Below the pieces are notes generated by a model that searched no databases, was not told the origin of the DNA, and saw nothing but the letters and a program-made list of their open reading frames with translations. Of a stretch of DNA of 64,000 bases, positions 50,001-59,045 are shown piece by piece. The translations under genes were made by a program, and so were the position numbers. Each line of letters opens with the position of its first letter. Position 1 is the stretch's first letter. This DNA is from Notospermus geniculatus (Eukaryota > Nemertea > Pilidiophora > Heteronemertea > Lineidae), in the NCBI GenBank assembly GCA_002633025.1, contig NMRB01000473.1:170820-234819 (forward strand), written 5' to 3'.

Positions 50001-52051
50001 ATCCCACAATCACTTAGGTTCCAACCACGAAGACCTATAATCATGGTAATGATATGCCAATCAAATGGCACTAATCAAACCACAAGAATGTGGAATGTTC
50101 TCACTGTGCTACGAGTATCTCCATGGATGTGGCAAGATTGTTTTTAACCCAGCAACTACAGATCATGTTGAAGGAAGACCAGATTTATGCCGCAGGGACC
50201 TACTTGATTCATCTTTTATGAAGGCACTTTCGACATTGCATGGGGAACATTTTCCAAAATGCCCCAGGGTCACTTTCCAAACTTCACGCTGGAGATTTCT
50301 AACAAGCACAAGGCCAAGGGGTGCACGTAACTGCCTTTGCCCACCCCCTCCTCAAAGTAACCAGGTTGATCAGAGGGACAGTAAATCACCTGCAACAATG
50401 GATACTGACACTTCTTGGATGTTTCACGAGATTTCAGAAGGAACACTGACAAAAGAGACTCCAAAACCTATCTCCATGAGGGCCTAGCAAAACTCATGAC
50501 CAGACTATACATGTACATACCGGTATCGAAACTGTCAAATTTAACCATAAAAGGACCTATGAGACCATGACTGAACAACATGTACATAGAAGTTATCACT
50601 GCATCAAACCAAAGAATTCATTGATGGTCTATTCTAAGCACAGATGCCAAGATCAAAAGTTAAGTGACAAAAGCAGAAGAAATACTTACAGATACTTCAA
50701 ACAGTGCACACTCCTTGCAATGCAACTGAATATATTCCGATCCACTCAAGTAAACCACATGTATGATACGGATGCTATTCTCCAATAGTTACAACCACTG
50801 CAACCAGTGCTATAAGTAACATCCATCAGACATCCATGAATGTAGCCTAGGAGGCGGGAATAACCTAACTGATGGATACATCAATGTTTACAGACCCAGT
50901 TAGTAATCCTCATCCGCCAAGACCCATTAGTAGCTATGCAGTACACAGACAATCTATAGGAAATGATTTATATCAATAAATCCTCCTATGCAATACTTAA
51001 TGCATTTGCTCATTAAAAATCTACAAGACTTGACGACGAGTGCATCAAATTCATCGTTGTCTTGTTGAAACTGCACTTCTTCAGCAGTCACTTCAGAGGG
51101 TATAGTAGGATATCAAGTCTGGTTTCAGCCAGGCATTGTCTCTTTTTACATGTATCTTATCTCAAAACCATGAGTAACCAATGCAACTTGGCTAAATTGA
51201 GAAAACCTCTGAAAACAGAAGATAGGCAAGAGAACAGACAGACAACAGACACACATGGTCTGTTTGCTAGGTACGTGTTTACACAGAATGTCAATCAAAG
51301 GCAAGCCCACCTTTTGTAACTTTACCAACTGCCTAATTTGTTTGTTACTGAATGATACTTTGGCAGATGAATGAAAGTGCCATCACCAAGCAGGCATGAT
51401 GTTCAAAAGCACATCTCCTCCAAAAAAATTTGTTACCTTTTTATAGGTTCATGAAGGATGAAGAACATTCTATATGATTTTTTCCTCCATTCATTGGTTA
51501 CATATTTTTCTACTTACTTTCCCACAAGAAAAAAGATATTTTTTCTTATGTCACTCCTTTCCTCCACCCTAAAACATCCAATTTGTAGCATTATTAAGAA
51601 CTAAAACTGCTTTTCTAGGCAATACCTTGAGAATACTACCACAGAGACACCTTGTGAGAAACAGCAGAACTGAAATCTGCTGCCTGGCTCTATCCATAAG
51701 ACAACAGGGTGACACTGGCTCAATGATCTGGTCTGATTCTGGTCCATTTGACCTAATTTTTCCAGATAGGATGATGCAAAAGGGTAAAAAAAATTGTCCT
51801 AAATGGCCTTCTCAAACAGGCCAATGTTTCTTTCCTGAATAGCAAATTCCATGGCACTTCAAATAAATTAAGTACTTCAGAAACCACAACCTACCTGTTC
51901 ATTTACTTTCGCTATTGAGGGTCCATGCGTCAGGAGAATGTCACAGATTTCCGCATTTCCACTCCAGGCAGCCAGGTGGAGCGGGTAACACCCTGTGTTG
52001 TCAACGATGTTTGCTGAGGCATCATAATGCAGTAGGGTTTTGACGGCATCC
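13868..52051 (-). CDS. ANKS1: ANKS1 (Odin / AIDA-1) orthologue: ankyrin repeats, two SAM domains, PTB domain (partial at both ends)
   Basis: Twenty-two exons in any one transcript, plus one alternative, join in frame on the minus strand for about 1268 codons. They encode ankyrin repeats (residues about 1-200 of the visible protein), a linker of about 640 residues, SAM1 (about 862-920), SAM2 (about 932-990), a basic linker and a PTB domain (about 1135-1268). This order is diagnostic of ANKS1A/ANKS1B, cytosolic adaptors acting downstream of receptor tyrosine kinases (Eph, EGF receptor) and, for AIDA-1, at synapses and in the nucleus. SAM2 has [12 protein letters not shown], the stretch that includes the nuclear-localisation signal described in AIDA-1. 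Exons before 52051 and the final PTB helix with the stop were not found. Long introns, including one of 12 kb, are filled with repeats. The gene is convergent with the SLC6 transporter. The family call is firm; the vertebrate A/B split does not apply to an invertebrate single orthologue. Confidence 0.93.
14006..16722. other. ANKS1 intron between exons v and w
   Basis: About 2.7 kb without recognised genes. Open frames of up to 104 residues show no domain, splice support or family resemblance. Confidence 0.55.
16723..16809 (-). CDS. ANKS1: ANKS1 exon v (PTB core)
   Basis: Phase 0 to 0, 29 codons. Encodes [20 protein letters not shown], nearly the vertebrate VPTIILSVSYKGVKFIDA segment. Acceptor TTTTGCAG, donor GTAAGG. 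Confidence 0.96.
16810..21498. other. ANKS1 intron between exons u and v
   Basis: About 4.7 kb, AT-rich. It contains the 688-bp long-TIR element at 20627-21314; nothing else is recognised. Confidence 0.55.
20627..21314. mobile_element. 688-bp long-TIR DNA element with 9-bp target duplication (MULE/foldback-like)
   Basis: Arms 20627-20763 and 21178-21314 are inverted copies, with only two mismatches seen over about the first 125 bp, beginning GCTGAAGGGG. CTTTGTTAG flanks both ends (20618-20626 and 21315-21323). Each arm holds an internal hairpin, CCTGGGTACAC-ATAAA-GTGTACCCAGG. Long TIRs with 9-bp duplications are typical of Mutator-like or foldback elements. There is no transposase inside, so it is non-autonomous. 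A fragment of the 7015-7102 MITE lies within. Confidence 0.85.
21499..21570 (-). CDS. ANKS1: ANKS1 exon u (PTB strand, YLGS motif)
   Basis: Phase 0 to 0, 24 codons. Encodes [20 protein letters not shown], the hallmark YLGS and G-x-x-S-T-x-x-x motif of PTB domains. Acceptor TTTTATTCAG, donor GTAGGT. Confidence 0.94.
22148..22282 (-). CDS. ANKS1: ANKS1 exon t (start of PTB domain)
   Basis: Phase 0 to 0, 45 codons. Encodes [19 protein letters not shown], matching the W-x-H-x-P-E-x-L-I entry strand of the ANKS1 PTB. Donor GTAAGTG. Confidence 0.93.
22537..22707. mobile_element. MITE with CRE-like TGACGTCA sites, beside the exon s donor
   Basis: Ends TATAGAGGCTATGCA (22537-22551) and its inverse (22693-22707); the inner ATGTTGGATGGAA is also inverted. 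TGACGTCA occurs at both ends, with a further copy near the left arm. It lies 8 bases from the last base of exon s. Confidence 0.8.
22715..22999 (-). CDS. ANKS1: ANKS1 exon s (basic linker between SAM2 and PTB)
   Basis: Phase 0 to 0, 95 codons. Ser/Asp-rich, ending with a basic block [15 protein letters not shown] that could act as a second nuclear-localisation signal. The donor GTATGT lies 8 bases from an inverted-repeat element. Confidence 0.82.
23930..24342. mobile_element. foldback element with hammerhead-like core in its arms
   Basis: Arms 23930-24063 and 24205-24342 are inverted copies of about 135 bases at roughly 85-90% by eye. The centre (24070-24200) is an AT-rich array of TTAATAC-like units. 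The right arm carries CTGAGGA, then a 6-bp GACCCC/GGGGTC stem, then GAAA. A related single arm lies at 7238-7345. Confidence 0.75.
24071..24200. repeat. AT-rich TTAATAC-type array
   Basis: Irregular repeats of ACTTAATA and AATAATAATT form the loop of the foldback element. Confidence 0.7.
24425..24500. repeat. fragment of the Tigger-like MITE
   Basis: Contains GGACACCTCTACCAGGCAGA, matching the 29.8-kb copy. Similar fragments lie at 26235-26290 and, inverted, at 35465-35515. Confidence 0.55.
24754..24813 (-). CDS. ANKS1: ANKS1 exon r (small Ser/Arg-rich exon)
   Basis: Phase 0 to 0, exactly 20 codons: [10 protein letters not shown] and onward to TMSE. Good acceptor CTATTTCAG and donor GTAATG. 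It is short and symmetric, so it could be a skipped cassette. Assigned by position and phase only. Confidence 0.68.
25681..25791 (-). CDS. ANKS1: ANKS1 exon q (SAM domain 2, last part)
   Basis: Phase 0 to 0, 37 codons. Encodes [12 protein letters not shown], the closing SAM2 helix, which in AIDA-1 is also part of a nuclear-localisation signal. Acceptor TTTTTCTAG. Confidence 0.95.
25885..26021 (-). CDS. ANKS1: ANKS1 exon p (SAM domain 2, first part)
   Basis: Phase 1 to 0. Encodes [20 protein letters not shown] and [12 protein letters not shown], the first helices of SAM2. Donor GTAAGT. Confidence 0.95.
26075..26215 (-). mobile_element. tRNA-derived SINE, copy 2
   Basis: Read on the minus strand it has a box A-like GAGTAGAGCAGTGG and box B-like CAGGTTCGAAG, then GAGAGGGCAACTCT and GTGCAGGTTTTCT, the same order as copies 1 and 3. 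It lies between the two SAM exons. Confidence 0.68.
26354..26569 (-). CDS. ANKS1: ANKS1 exon o (SAM domain 1)
   Basis: Phase 1 to 1. Encodes [40 protein letters not shown] and LPQLKPIG, a complete SAM1 closely like ANKS1 proteins. SAM1 of Odin binds SAM domains of SHIP2 and Eph receptors. Confidence 0.96.
27459..27552 (-). CDS. ANKS1: ANKS1 exon n, alternative version 2 before SAM1
   Basis: Phase 0 to 1, 31 codons and one base. Encodes [20 protein letters not shown] and ends KLISG across the junction. Same phases and the same I-x-D-I-x-x-x-F-G-G-R core as exon m, two kilobases away. Acceptor ATTGTCAG, donor GTATAT. Confidence 0.85.
29601..29703 (-). CDS. ANKS1: ANKS1 exon m, alternative version 1 before SAM1
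   Basis: Phase 0 to 1, 34 codons and one base. Encodes [20 protein letters not shown] and onward to RKK. Homologous to exon n and to the E-I-x-x-I-M-x-S segment before SAM1 in vertebrate ANKS1. Using both m and n, or neither, breaks the frame. Acceptor GACTTAG, donor GTACTG. Confidence 0.82.
29788..29966. mobile_element. pogo/Tigger-like MITE with TA duplication
   Basis: Ends CAGTGGAACCTCCC and AGAGAGGTTCCACTG, flanked by TA on both sides (29786-29787 and 29967-29968). 179 bp. CAGT-ended TIRs with TA target sites are typical of Tc1/mariner-pogo elements. Confidence 0.8.
30518..30906 (-). CDS. ANKS1: ANKS1 exon l (linker before SAM1)
   Basis: Phase 1 to 0, the largest exon. Contains [10 protein letters not shown] (a Y-x-N pattern), a Ser/Arg-rich region and the end TDDWAE, which leads into one of two alternative exons. 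The donor GTTGGT is weak, which fits a regulated splice choice. Confidence 0.87.
30907..33035. other. ANKS1 intron between exons k and l, sequenced part
   Basis: Contains the second Tigger-like MITE. A 73-codon minus-strand open frame at 32067-32288 looks protein-like but is unrecognised. Nothing else is supported. Confidence 0.5.
31207..31378. mobile_element. second copy of the Tigger-like MITE
   Basis: TAGTGGAACCTCCC at the left and GAGAGGTTCCACAG at the right, with an inner CTGACCTCTGTAATC shared with 29788-29966. Confidence 0.75.
33036..33812. other. assembly gap (777 N)
   Basis: Run of N in the ANKS1 intron between exons k and l. The flanking exons are phase-compatible without anything in between, but a phase 1-1 exon could be hidden. 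The 275-368 residue frames over it are artefacts. Confidence 0.99.
33824..34073 (-). CDS. ANKS1: ANKS1 exon k (acidic linker)
   Basis: Phase 0 to 1. Encodes [16 protein letters not shown] and then a Glu/Asp-rich block [15 protein letters not shown]. It ends 11 bases before the 777-base gap, whose sequence could hide another phase 1-1 exon. Acceptor TTTCTACGCAG. Confidence 0.82.
35105..35265 (-). mobile_element. tRNA-derived SINE, copy 3
   Basis: On the minus strand: box A-like TTGGCACAGTGG, box B-like AGGTTCGATCTCG, tail TAGAGAGGGCGACTCT and GCAGGTTCCTCTGGGT. Same family as 8879-9095. Confidence 0.72.
35596..35804 (-). CDS. ANKS1: ANKS1 exon j (proline-rich linker)
   Basis: Phase 1 to 0. 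Contains a Ser/Arg patch and [16 protein letters not shown], which resembles the PPTPD-PPPSP block of ANKS1 proteins. Donor GTAGGT. Confidence 0.88.
35920..36163 (-). CDS. ANKS1: ANKS1 exon i (acidic linker with YELL)
   Basis: Phase 0 to 1. Starts with a run of Asp/Glu, then [14 protein letters not shown], which resembles the conserved YELL segment in the ANKS1 linker, then another acidic stretch. Donor GTAGGT. Confidence 0.87.
36392..36666 (-). CDS. ANKS1: ANKS1 exon h (tyrosine motif cluster)
   Basis: Phase 1 to 0. Contains two KRKSSSSS repeats and three spaced tyrosine motifs: YMDI, YLPM and YIKM, the last two fitting Y-x-x-M. The donor GTGCAG is weak. Phase continuity on both sides assigns it to this gene. 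Confidence 0.85.
37064..37176 (-). CDS. ANKS1: ANKS1 exon g (linker with YDTPRP)
   Basis: Phase 2 to 1. A short linker exon ending [12 protein letters not shown], a Y-x-x-P motif followed by prolines. Acceptor TTCCTTAG, donor GTGAGA. Confidence 0.85.
37336..37684 (-). CDS. ANKS1: ANKS1 exon f (linker with YENF and proline-rich SH3-type motif)
   Basis: Phase 1 to 2. An acidic, serine-rich linker. It carries SVYENFPSP (a Y-x-N pattern bound by Grb2-type SH2 domains) immediately before [10 protein letters not shown], a polyproline SH3-ligand-like stretch. Donor GTATGT. Confidence 0.85.
38033..38134 (-). CDS. ANKS1: ANKS1 exon e (last ankyrin repeat)
   Basis: Phase 1 to 1, 34 codons. Encodes [20 protein letters not shown], the capping repeat, ending the ankyrin block. 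Confidence 0.92.
38299..38374 (-). CDS. ANKS1: ANKS1 exon d (ankyrin repeat)
   Basis: Phase 0 to 1. Encodes [20 protein letters not shown], which matches the [11 protein letters not shown] repeat of ANKS1. Donor GTAGGT. Confidence 0.94.
38523..38744 (-). CDS. ANKS1: ANKS1 exon c (two ankyrin repeats)
   Basis: Phase 0 to 0, 74 codons. Contains [20 protein letters not shown] and [20 protein letters not shown], two repeats with the TPLHLA-type core. Acceptor CTTTCAG, donor GTAAGTG. Confidence 0.95.
39876..39950 (-). CDS. ANKS1: ANKS1 exon b (ankyrin repeat)
   Basis: Phase 0 to 0, 25 codons. Encodes [20 protein letters not shown], a half ankyrin repeat that continues into the next exon. It sits after a 12-kb intron. 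Confidence 0.93.
48186..48522. mobile_element. hAT-like non-autonomous element
   Basis: 13-bp perfect ends CTAGTGTTTCAGC (48186-48198) and GCTGAAACACTAG (48510-48522), a hAT-type pattern. GGCTC flanks both sides. The inside is rich in GCCCTGCCC words and has a long A/T homopolymer hairpin. No transposase. Confidence 0.7.
48722..48859. mobile_element. MITE-like inverted repeat
   Basis: Left arm with ATAGAAGTATACAGTATACG is inverted on the right as CGTATACTTCTAT; the arms extend outward to GCTCCTT/AAGGAGC. 138 bp. Confidence 0.75.
49163..49283. repeat. tandem repeat, three units of 40-41 bp
   Basis: Units start at 49163, 49204 and 49244 with GAATCAGTACA and end TGAAATGGGAGCACA. A small minisatellite in the large ANKS1 intron. 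Confidence 0.85.
51895..52051 (-). CDS. ANKS1: ANKS1 exon a (ankyrin repeat)
   Basis: Starts with one base completing a codon and ends phase 0. Encodes [20 protein letters not shown] and ends VNEQ, closely matching the second ankyrin repeat of ANKS1. Acceptor ATCATTTCAG, donor GTAGGT. Upstream exons are not recognised in this window. Confidence 0.92.
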
Positions 52052-54299
52052 CTGAAATGATAGAGGGGAAAACACCATGAGCTCAGGGAATCCAAAAAAT
52101 ATTCGTTGTCCAGACCCATATACATGAATGTTTTCAATGAATTGCCAATCAAATTATGTAGATGGAGGCATGCCAATTACATGTACACTGGAATCAACCT
52201 AAACGTGCAAAGCTGAATATCAAGTGAATCATAAATGAGGGGCTTTTTATCTGGCACATATTCAGTTCCTCCTGTCAACACTAGATGGAAGCACTGCTGA
52301 CAACCAATGTTCTCAATGCTTCAATGAAAAGCATAAAGCAGTTCCTCATAAAAGCAGGGTGCAAAACCTCAGTTCCAGACCAATCTCTTACAATTAATGT
52401 GGGCATACGGTCACCAATTGATGAAGGACAGATAGAGCTTATGTTGACAGCATTCCTTTTCTATTTCCAATCACAAACACCATAGCCAATGTTCAATTCC
52501 GGTATTCATGATTGATGAGGCCACAGGTGGGTGATTGGTGATTGATTACAGCAGATGTATCTGAGGTGCAAAGGGCATAAACAACCAGTATCAATTCCTG
52601 GTACACGGAAATGTTGAGCGTTAGGAAGTATCTATTAACTACTGGACAAAAAATATCATGGTGTACTTGGACGGCTGATTTCACTGCAGTCTGAGTCAGT
52701 TCCTCACAAAGATTTTCCTGAATAATCCTGTGCAGTCATTTTTGATGCCGTTTGTTTGATTCCATCAGAAAGGCTTGCAGTTTGAACACAGTCACTCACA
52801 AGTCAGTACAACAAGTGCTTCAGACAAGCCAGACGTTCCAATGCCTTTGAGTCCTAAAATAGGCCTGTATTCAATGAAATACTTGAGAGGAATGTTAATT
52901 CAGATGAGTGGTGATGATTACACTTCTGGTTATTGTGATGAAACCGGTTAAATAAGTGCACTCATTGTAGTTCTGCAGCATGGCCTACCTACATGTACTG
53001 GTAACCTTCAACAGACAGATAGCTTTTGTCACTGAGTAGGACACTGGACAGGGATCTTGCATTATGCAATCCCGGGTTGAATTCTTCAAGGGTGTTTGTT
53101 GATTCGTCATTGGAGCCCAAGAAGGGCTAATGTTGCCTTCATTGTCAGAGCTTAAGTTGGGGCTATGTTGTATTCATCTTCACAAACCAAGTTGCTATCG
53201 AAATGTTAACTCCATCATCACAGCCGAAGTCGGCCATAGGCGGCCTAGGTAGGAGAGTTGACTTCTTCGCAGCCTCAATCAATCTCCTTACAGCGGATGT
53301 TTCTTGTCCACAATGCTTCCCCATCAGCAACCACAACATCCCTTTTATCTCGTATTAGAATTCCTCTCAGAGGTTGTCGACAAGTCTTGGTGTTGTTTGT
53401 TGCCATGGTGAAATAAATTGAATGAAATTACTCTACAAATCATGTGGTGGATTTTGAAGGATGCCACCGGGGGATAATGCTATACATAGTGCCTTTGATC
53501 GAAGATGAAAGGTTATGGGACATACTAATAACTTGCAATAAAGATGCATCTGTTGATGACACATCTGAATACACTCTGGGGTTTGGTCGATTGGAAAAGG
53601 AGATAAAACATAAATTGCTTGTGAAGGGGTTTGCTGGGGTAAACTTTTCTAGTATGAGATGTTGTTACGCTGGCCAGTAGATGTCAGACCACAATAATTT
53701 GAAGCTGCGGTAGCACACGTGCTGAAATCTCTGAGACATCATCTCCCTCAGAGCGGGCAACGTCTGTAAGTTAAAACCAAACCACCTCATCTGTGGGAGT
53801 TTTAGTGTCTCCAACACGGCTCACATCGGACACTCCGGCATTTCATACCACCAAACATTCAACACTGTAGCAGTACAGTAGCTGAAGTCTGACCACCAGA
53901 ATACTGAAATTGATTCACACCAGCACAACAACGAATGCTTCAGAACACTTAGGTAAATCTCAACACAAGAGCCAAAACTGACTCGACATGCCAGAGCTGA
54001 CACACTTAGCTGCGGGACTTCCCAACCAAATCAATACCCATGCTTGGATGAATGACATTGCATTCTTCCTGAATTATCATGTTTTTTTCATAGATACCAT
54101 GATGGACTATCTTTCTGACATCACTCTCAGTCTCAGCAGCCCAGTGACTCAGCTGAGGTTTTTGTGAAGATATGACAAATCGCTCATATAAAGCATGTAA
54201 AATAACATCTACTTGATACACAGACGCCACCCAAGCGTGTTTTACACCATATTGTACAAGACTTATCAACTTCGAGACGATAATAATGCAGAAGCAATG

Positions 54300-54410
54300 T
54301 GCAGCAGTGGTGAAGTCATTCAGAAATCAGACTCGCATGTGGGAGGTTGTGGGTTCAAATCCTAACTGGGTCTCCAGTTTGCTCTTTCTTGGCTGACAGG
54401 GTCTTCATTA
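54300..54410 (+). mobile_element. possible tRNA-derived SINE of another family
   Basis: GCAGCAGTGGTGAAGTCA followed about 45 bases later by GTGGGTTCAAATCC resembles pol III boxes A and B. No second copy was found in the window. Confidence 0.4.
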
Positions 54411-57400
54411 GAAATGGTCTGAACATGGCCAGATTTCTTCTCTGAACCAAAAAAACAAGAGATGACCATGAGTGCCAGACTATTGTACAGTGAGCGTGCC
54501 ATCTCTCAGACTGTCAGACATGGCAAAATGCAACAGAAATCAATTGTAGGATGCCTTTGTCATCAACATTATGCAATAGAGGAATAATACATTGTGGAGT
54601 AGCCTCTCATGCATTTGATTCAAAAAACAATGTAACTGGATGAGGCAAAAATCCAGTCAGTTGTTTGATTGTGCATAATTTATTAGAGGTGGTATATAAT
54701 GTTACAAATCAAGTCATCATAACCTCTGTATCCTATTTTATCATTATGAATAATGAAGGAGTGATTTATTAGCAGAAGACTAGGATGTCTGCCAATGGTT
54801 TATGGAACTGGTATTGTTTTGCATGTCATCTGATGCTTTCTGTTCGGCTAGCCAGCATGAGGTAGGCCTAATTGTTTCTGCTTCAGGAGCCAACTTCAAT
54901 TCAGTCTACAGTGAAGAGCACGTGTGCCTGCAAAGCAATGTGTGTCACTACTTCCAACTAGGCCTGTATACCTTTAAGTCTCAGAAGAAATCTAACTGAC
55001 ACCAACTGACACGGGAACTCTTGTTTCCTCCTGCAATACATCTTCCCAAATTTTGCTGTGTAGACAACATTGAATTCCACCCTGTTCTAAAAACAAAGGG
55101 TTTGGTTTCATACACTGCAGTGGTTGCGAAGTTCACAGCAATATCAATTACAATAGGCTGTTGATTAGAAATATATCGCATTTAATCACGAAACCCCACA
55201 CACTCCACTGATCACCAACATGCAATATCGTGGTAGCACAATACACGACACTGCTTTTTTGCATAATAATTGTATAGATTTCGTCATAATTATCGGTCTG
55301 GTTCTTTGACGAGTGTGATTCAACACACCTGAGAGAGGTCTTTCTCAATACTACCAGGGTGTGGCAAATTTGACATACATAGAAACTGTCGTGCGTCGAG
55401 AATCAGGCTCACACGACCCATCCGCTAGGACCCCGGATCAGACACGGGTCTTTCCAAAGAATCCAACTGAACCATTGTCACACGGGACCCAAGCACATTT
55501 TTACATCAATTCATCATACAATGACATCTCATCCATTCTTTATCGGCTTTTATCGTGTTTCTTTCTTCAAATGATTGATTGATGATTGTTTTAGGGCATG
55601 GCACGACTCTGAATACTTCATCATGAATTTTACAAAAAGCTCGACATCCATTACTAGTGTTTCAAAAATAAAGAATTGAACAGCTTATTCTGTGATCTGA
55701 GAACATCAGATGTGTATTGGCCTATCTGAATTGGCATCTGAGACAGCGAAGGCTGCAATTACAAGTTGTTTGGATCTAGACAGTTCTACCTAGTTTTCTT
55801 ATATCGTTCCAAGAAGGTCACAGAAGAACATTATATATGTCATTATAGTCTTCAAATCATGCAATTTTTATTGAGTCCTTTCATCCCCGTTTCCCTGGGG
55901 CTACAACTAATTGGAAAGGAAGTACGCACATCATGAGAAATACTGAGGGAATTCAACATGATTGAGATCAGCAAGTATGGAATCAATGCTATTCTGGATC
56001 TAATTTACCTATTAGAATGAAGTCTCAATACAGACAGAGGCTGTCAGAGTGGTGCATGTCTGTAGAGTGGTGTCTGTCTAAATCATACATCAGCACTGTC
56101 ACTTGAGGTCGGAATCCCCATTCCGATTCATTCTTGTAACAATTACCAGACACTGTCTTTACATCCATGCAATATCAAAGGTAATGCTCCCTCTTTTTCC
56201 ACCAGCAATGATGAACACAATCTTTCAGTCTCTCCATTAAAAAAACGATCACTGAGAGTATCCGTTCCAGCCCTAACAAAGAAGGTGATCGCTAGCTACA
56301 CAATATTATCCAATACCATATACATCTACTACCTGTCAATACATCGACAGTCCGATTAATCTCACTGACTGATTAATCCCATAATGCACCATGTTAATGC
56401 GATTGATGACTAATAGTAGTACTATCGACATCATGTTACGTTGAGATCTCAGTCACACGGGCAGAGGGTGGGAAAACAGATGAAACCAGCCTACATGTAT
56501 AGAGCACGATACAATACGTTTGCAGATCAAAGGAGTCATCGGTAATTCACTATAGAGTTCACCACTGCCAGCGAGAGAAAATCCCAATTACCAACAGAAA
56601 TGAGATTGTCCTAGTAGATTGTGCCTTCGCTTCCTCTGAATCAATAGCTTCCACTTCCAGGCAAGGTATACTCATGGCGTAGACAGTACAAGACCAGAAT
56701 TGAGTTGAAGTGGACATTGATTTGCCACAAGATATGTACCTTATAGACCATAGAATCCATCAGAAGATGGGCAGACTTGTGATTTCTTCACTATGACGCA
56801 GTACAGAGACAGGGTGAGGTGAGTGTCTCAGTAGAAAGAATCTTGCAATGGACCTCAATTTGTATCCATCCCTTCCATACATGGCCAGCATCCATCCCAT
56901 AACCTTGCTTGTTGTTAATGTCATTATCCACTGACACTAGACCCACTGAGGCTAGTTAAACCACATTAAGGTAGCAATGTAAATGAGCTGACAGACAACA
57001 GCGTCTACCAATAGATAGTAAATCAGCTGTAAATTAAGAGACAAAGCCAGGAAGAGCAGCGGTGATGTCATCAATAGAGACCCTCGGGAGGGATCGTAAT
57101 CAAATGGTCATTAGAGGTTCATTAGGAAGAGACAGATTAAACCTTGCCTGATGAGATATCTGATGAGGGCGATTAATGACCCAAGGACTGTAATTGGTTA
57201 ATCAGATGTGACAATGATGCCCATTGGTCAAGGAAGGTTATGTAATGTATGGACATCCACTGATAGGTGCCACAAGGTCCGGCAACAGAATATATAAGAC
57301 ATTAGAACAGAGAAAAGGCCAAGCACTATAGTAGGAGGAGATCCAAGCTTTATGAAGACAGCTAGCTCAGGACCAAGCATTATCAATCCAAATATGTGGT

Positions 57401-58974
57401 CATATGTATCTTTTGAAGCTTGCCAGCAGCACACCTTCCAAGCCTTGCAGACATTCAAAGTACCTAAAAGCCTTTATAAGCACCTCTCAGGTTCTTACCA
57501 TCACAACTTACCGGAATATATCGCGGGTAAATTCCTCTGCCAGAACTTTCTTGTCCATAAGTGCAGGCTCAGTTCGTCTTCACCACAGAATCCCTAACTG
57601 CCAAACAAGATGTCCTAACCACGCGTGCCTCACAATACAAATCCAATCATTGTGCAAGGAAATTATTCACATCTAATGGTAGAACAGTAACAGAACGAAG
57701 CCAACAGAAGACGGACACTGACGCCAAGTCAAGCCACTTTGATTGCCTTTACCAGCTACATCCCATTATTTTTTGATCCAAAGAAATTGGTTCTGTCATA
57801 TTCTGACACCACAGCTAATTTCACCTAAACTATGACCAGGAATATGTATGTGATGTTGAACAGAATGTACAACAGTTTTGCCAAAGGTCAGTTGAAACGC
57901 AGCCTTATCACAAAGATGCTAATTTCACCAAGAAAAAGATCAGCATGCAGCTCGAGGTCACGCAACAATGACTGCCGTAGAATTATCTAGAGGATTATCA
58001 GAGCCAACCCAAAGAATAGATGAAAATGAATTCAGTTCAGTGCCATCGGGGATTTGGAATCAGTCACATCAGCTGGCACAGTGGTATCCATCCAAAATGG
58101 CCCATCTGTAGATAATAGTCAGAGTTTGATGAGGAGACTCCAATCCAAGTAAGGAAATGGTGACCAGCACAAAACCAATGATCTAGGCAGTAGATGTCAA
58201 CTGACATGCATACAAGCACTTCCACATTATGGAGAACAGTCTTGAATCTTAGTTCCTCAACAAATGCATCAAGAACAATCTGAATCAGATATCAAATGGC
58301 CATATTACTAATCAATATATCAACTTGATTGTTCTCTCGTAACTCCCATCGGAGATGGCAAATATCCAAATGAAAAACCCCACCACAGCCAGTGATTTTG
58401 GTATCACAAAATGATAAATGGACCTCAATTAATCACACAAACCACAACCAACGTTTTTTTTCTTATCGTTTTTGTTGCAACAAGTTACGAAAAAGATGCA
58501 TAATTTCATTTCTGTCCAGGATACAACAGCAGAGAGGGATGTATTTGCCCTGTCACAGCCACCGAAATATTCTCTCATAAATCACCCAGTTTCATCTCCC
58601 TGTCAACAGAGGCACCCACAGCAAATGATGGGGAAGAGAGCATTTGAGAAGTGGATATGATCCATTCTTCTCTCACTTTGGGCATCTTGCCCAGAAATAA
58701 TCCGACTGTGTAAATATCGTTCCAGAAAGGGTAATTCTTTCCTCGCTCCTCTTCGATCATCTACTGAAGAGAAGAGAAGCATCCTTGCTGTCGGAGGATG
58801 TCCAAGGACATTATTGAGGAAGACTCCAATCGACAATATAGGCCTAAGCAGATTTCAGATGCTTTGCCTTCACTCAGATACTTATTGAAGTTGTGCCCTG
58901 GGGAGACAGGCATGACAAGTCCAAAGTTCTTTCGAACTGTCACAACTGTTTTAGCTCCCTTTGTGACTTATCTA

Positions 58975-59045
58975 CAGGGTGGGCCAGAGAAAGTGTCCCT
59001 CGAACAACTCAATTGTTCGAGGGACACTTTCTCTTGCCCACCCTG
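58975..59045. mobile_element. 71-bp mariner-like hairpin MITE
   Basis: CAGGGTGGGCCAGAGAAAGT at the left is almost perfectly inverted to the right end, with TA on both sides (58973-58974 and 59046-59047). It is almost entirely arm sequence, with only a tiny loop. Confidence 0.85.

Larger units (their letters stand above)
39951..51894. other. 12-kb ANKS1 intron
   Basis: Between ankyrin exons a and b. Contains the hAT-like element, a MITE, a minisatellite and one N each at 40113 and 49801. Open frames up to 140 residues (50065-50487) have no recognisable domain, so no nested gene is called. Confidence 0.55.

Noticed and set aside
50065-50487. 140-residue plus-strand open frame in the 12-kb intron
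   Set aside because: No family resemblance; composition like neighbouring non-coding sequence.
53022-53085. tRNA-like stretch with GGGTTGAATTC
   Set aside because: The box B is imperfect and no cloverleaf or second copy could be built; too weak to call a tRNA or SINE.
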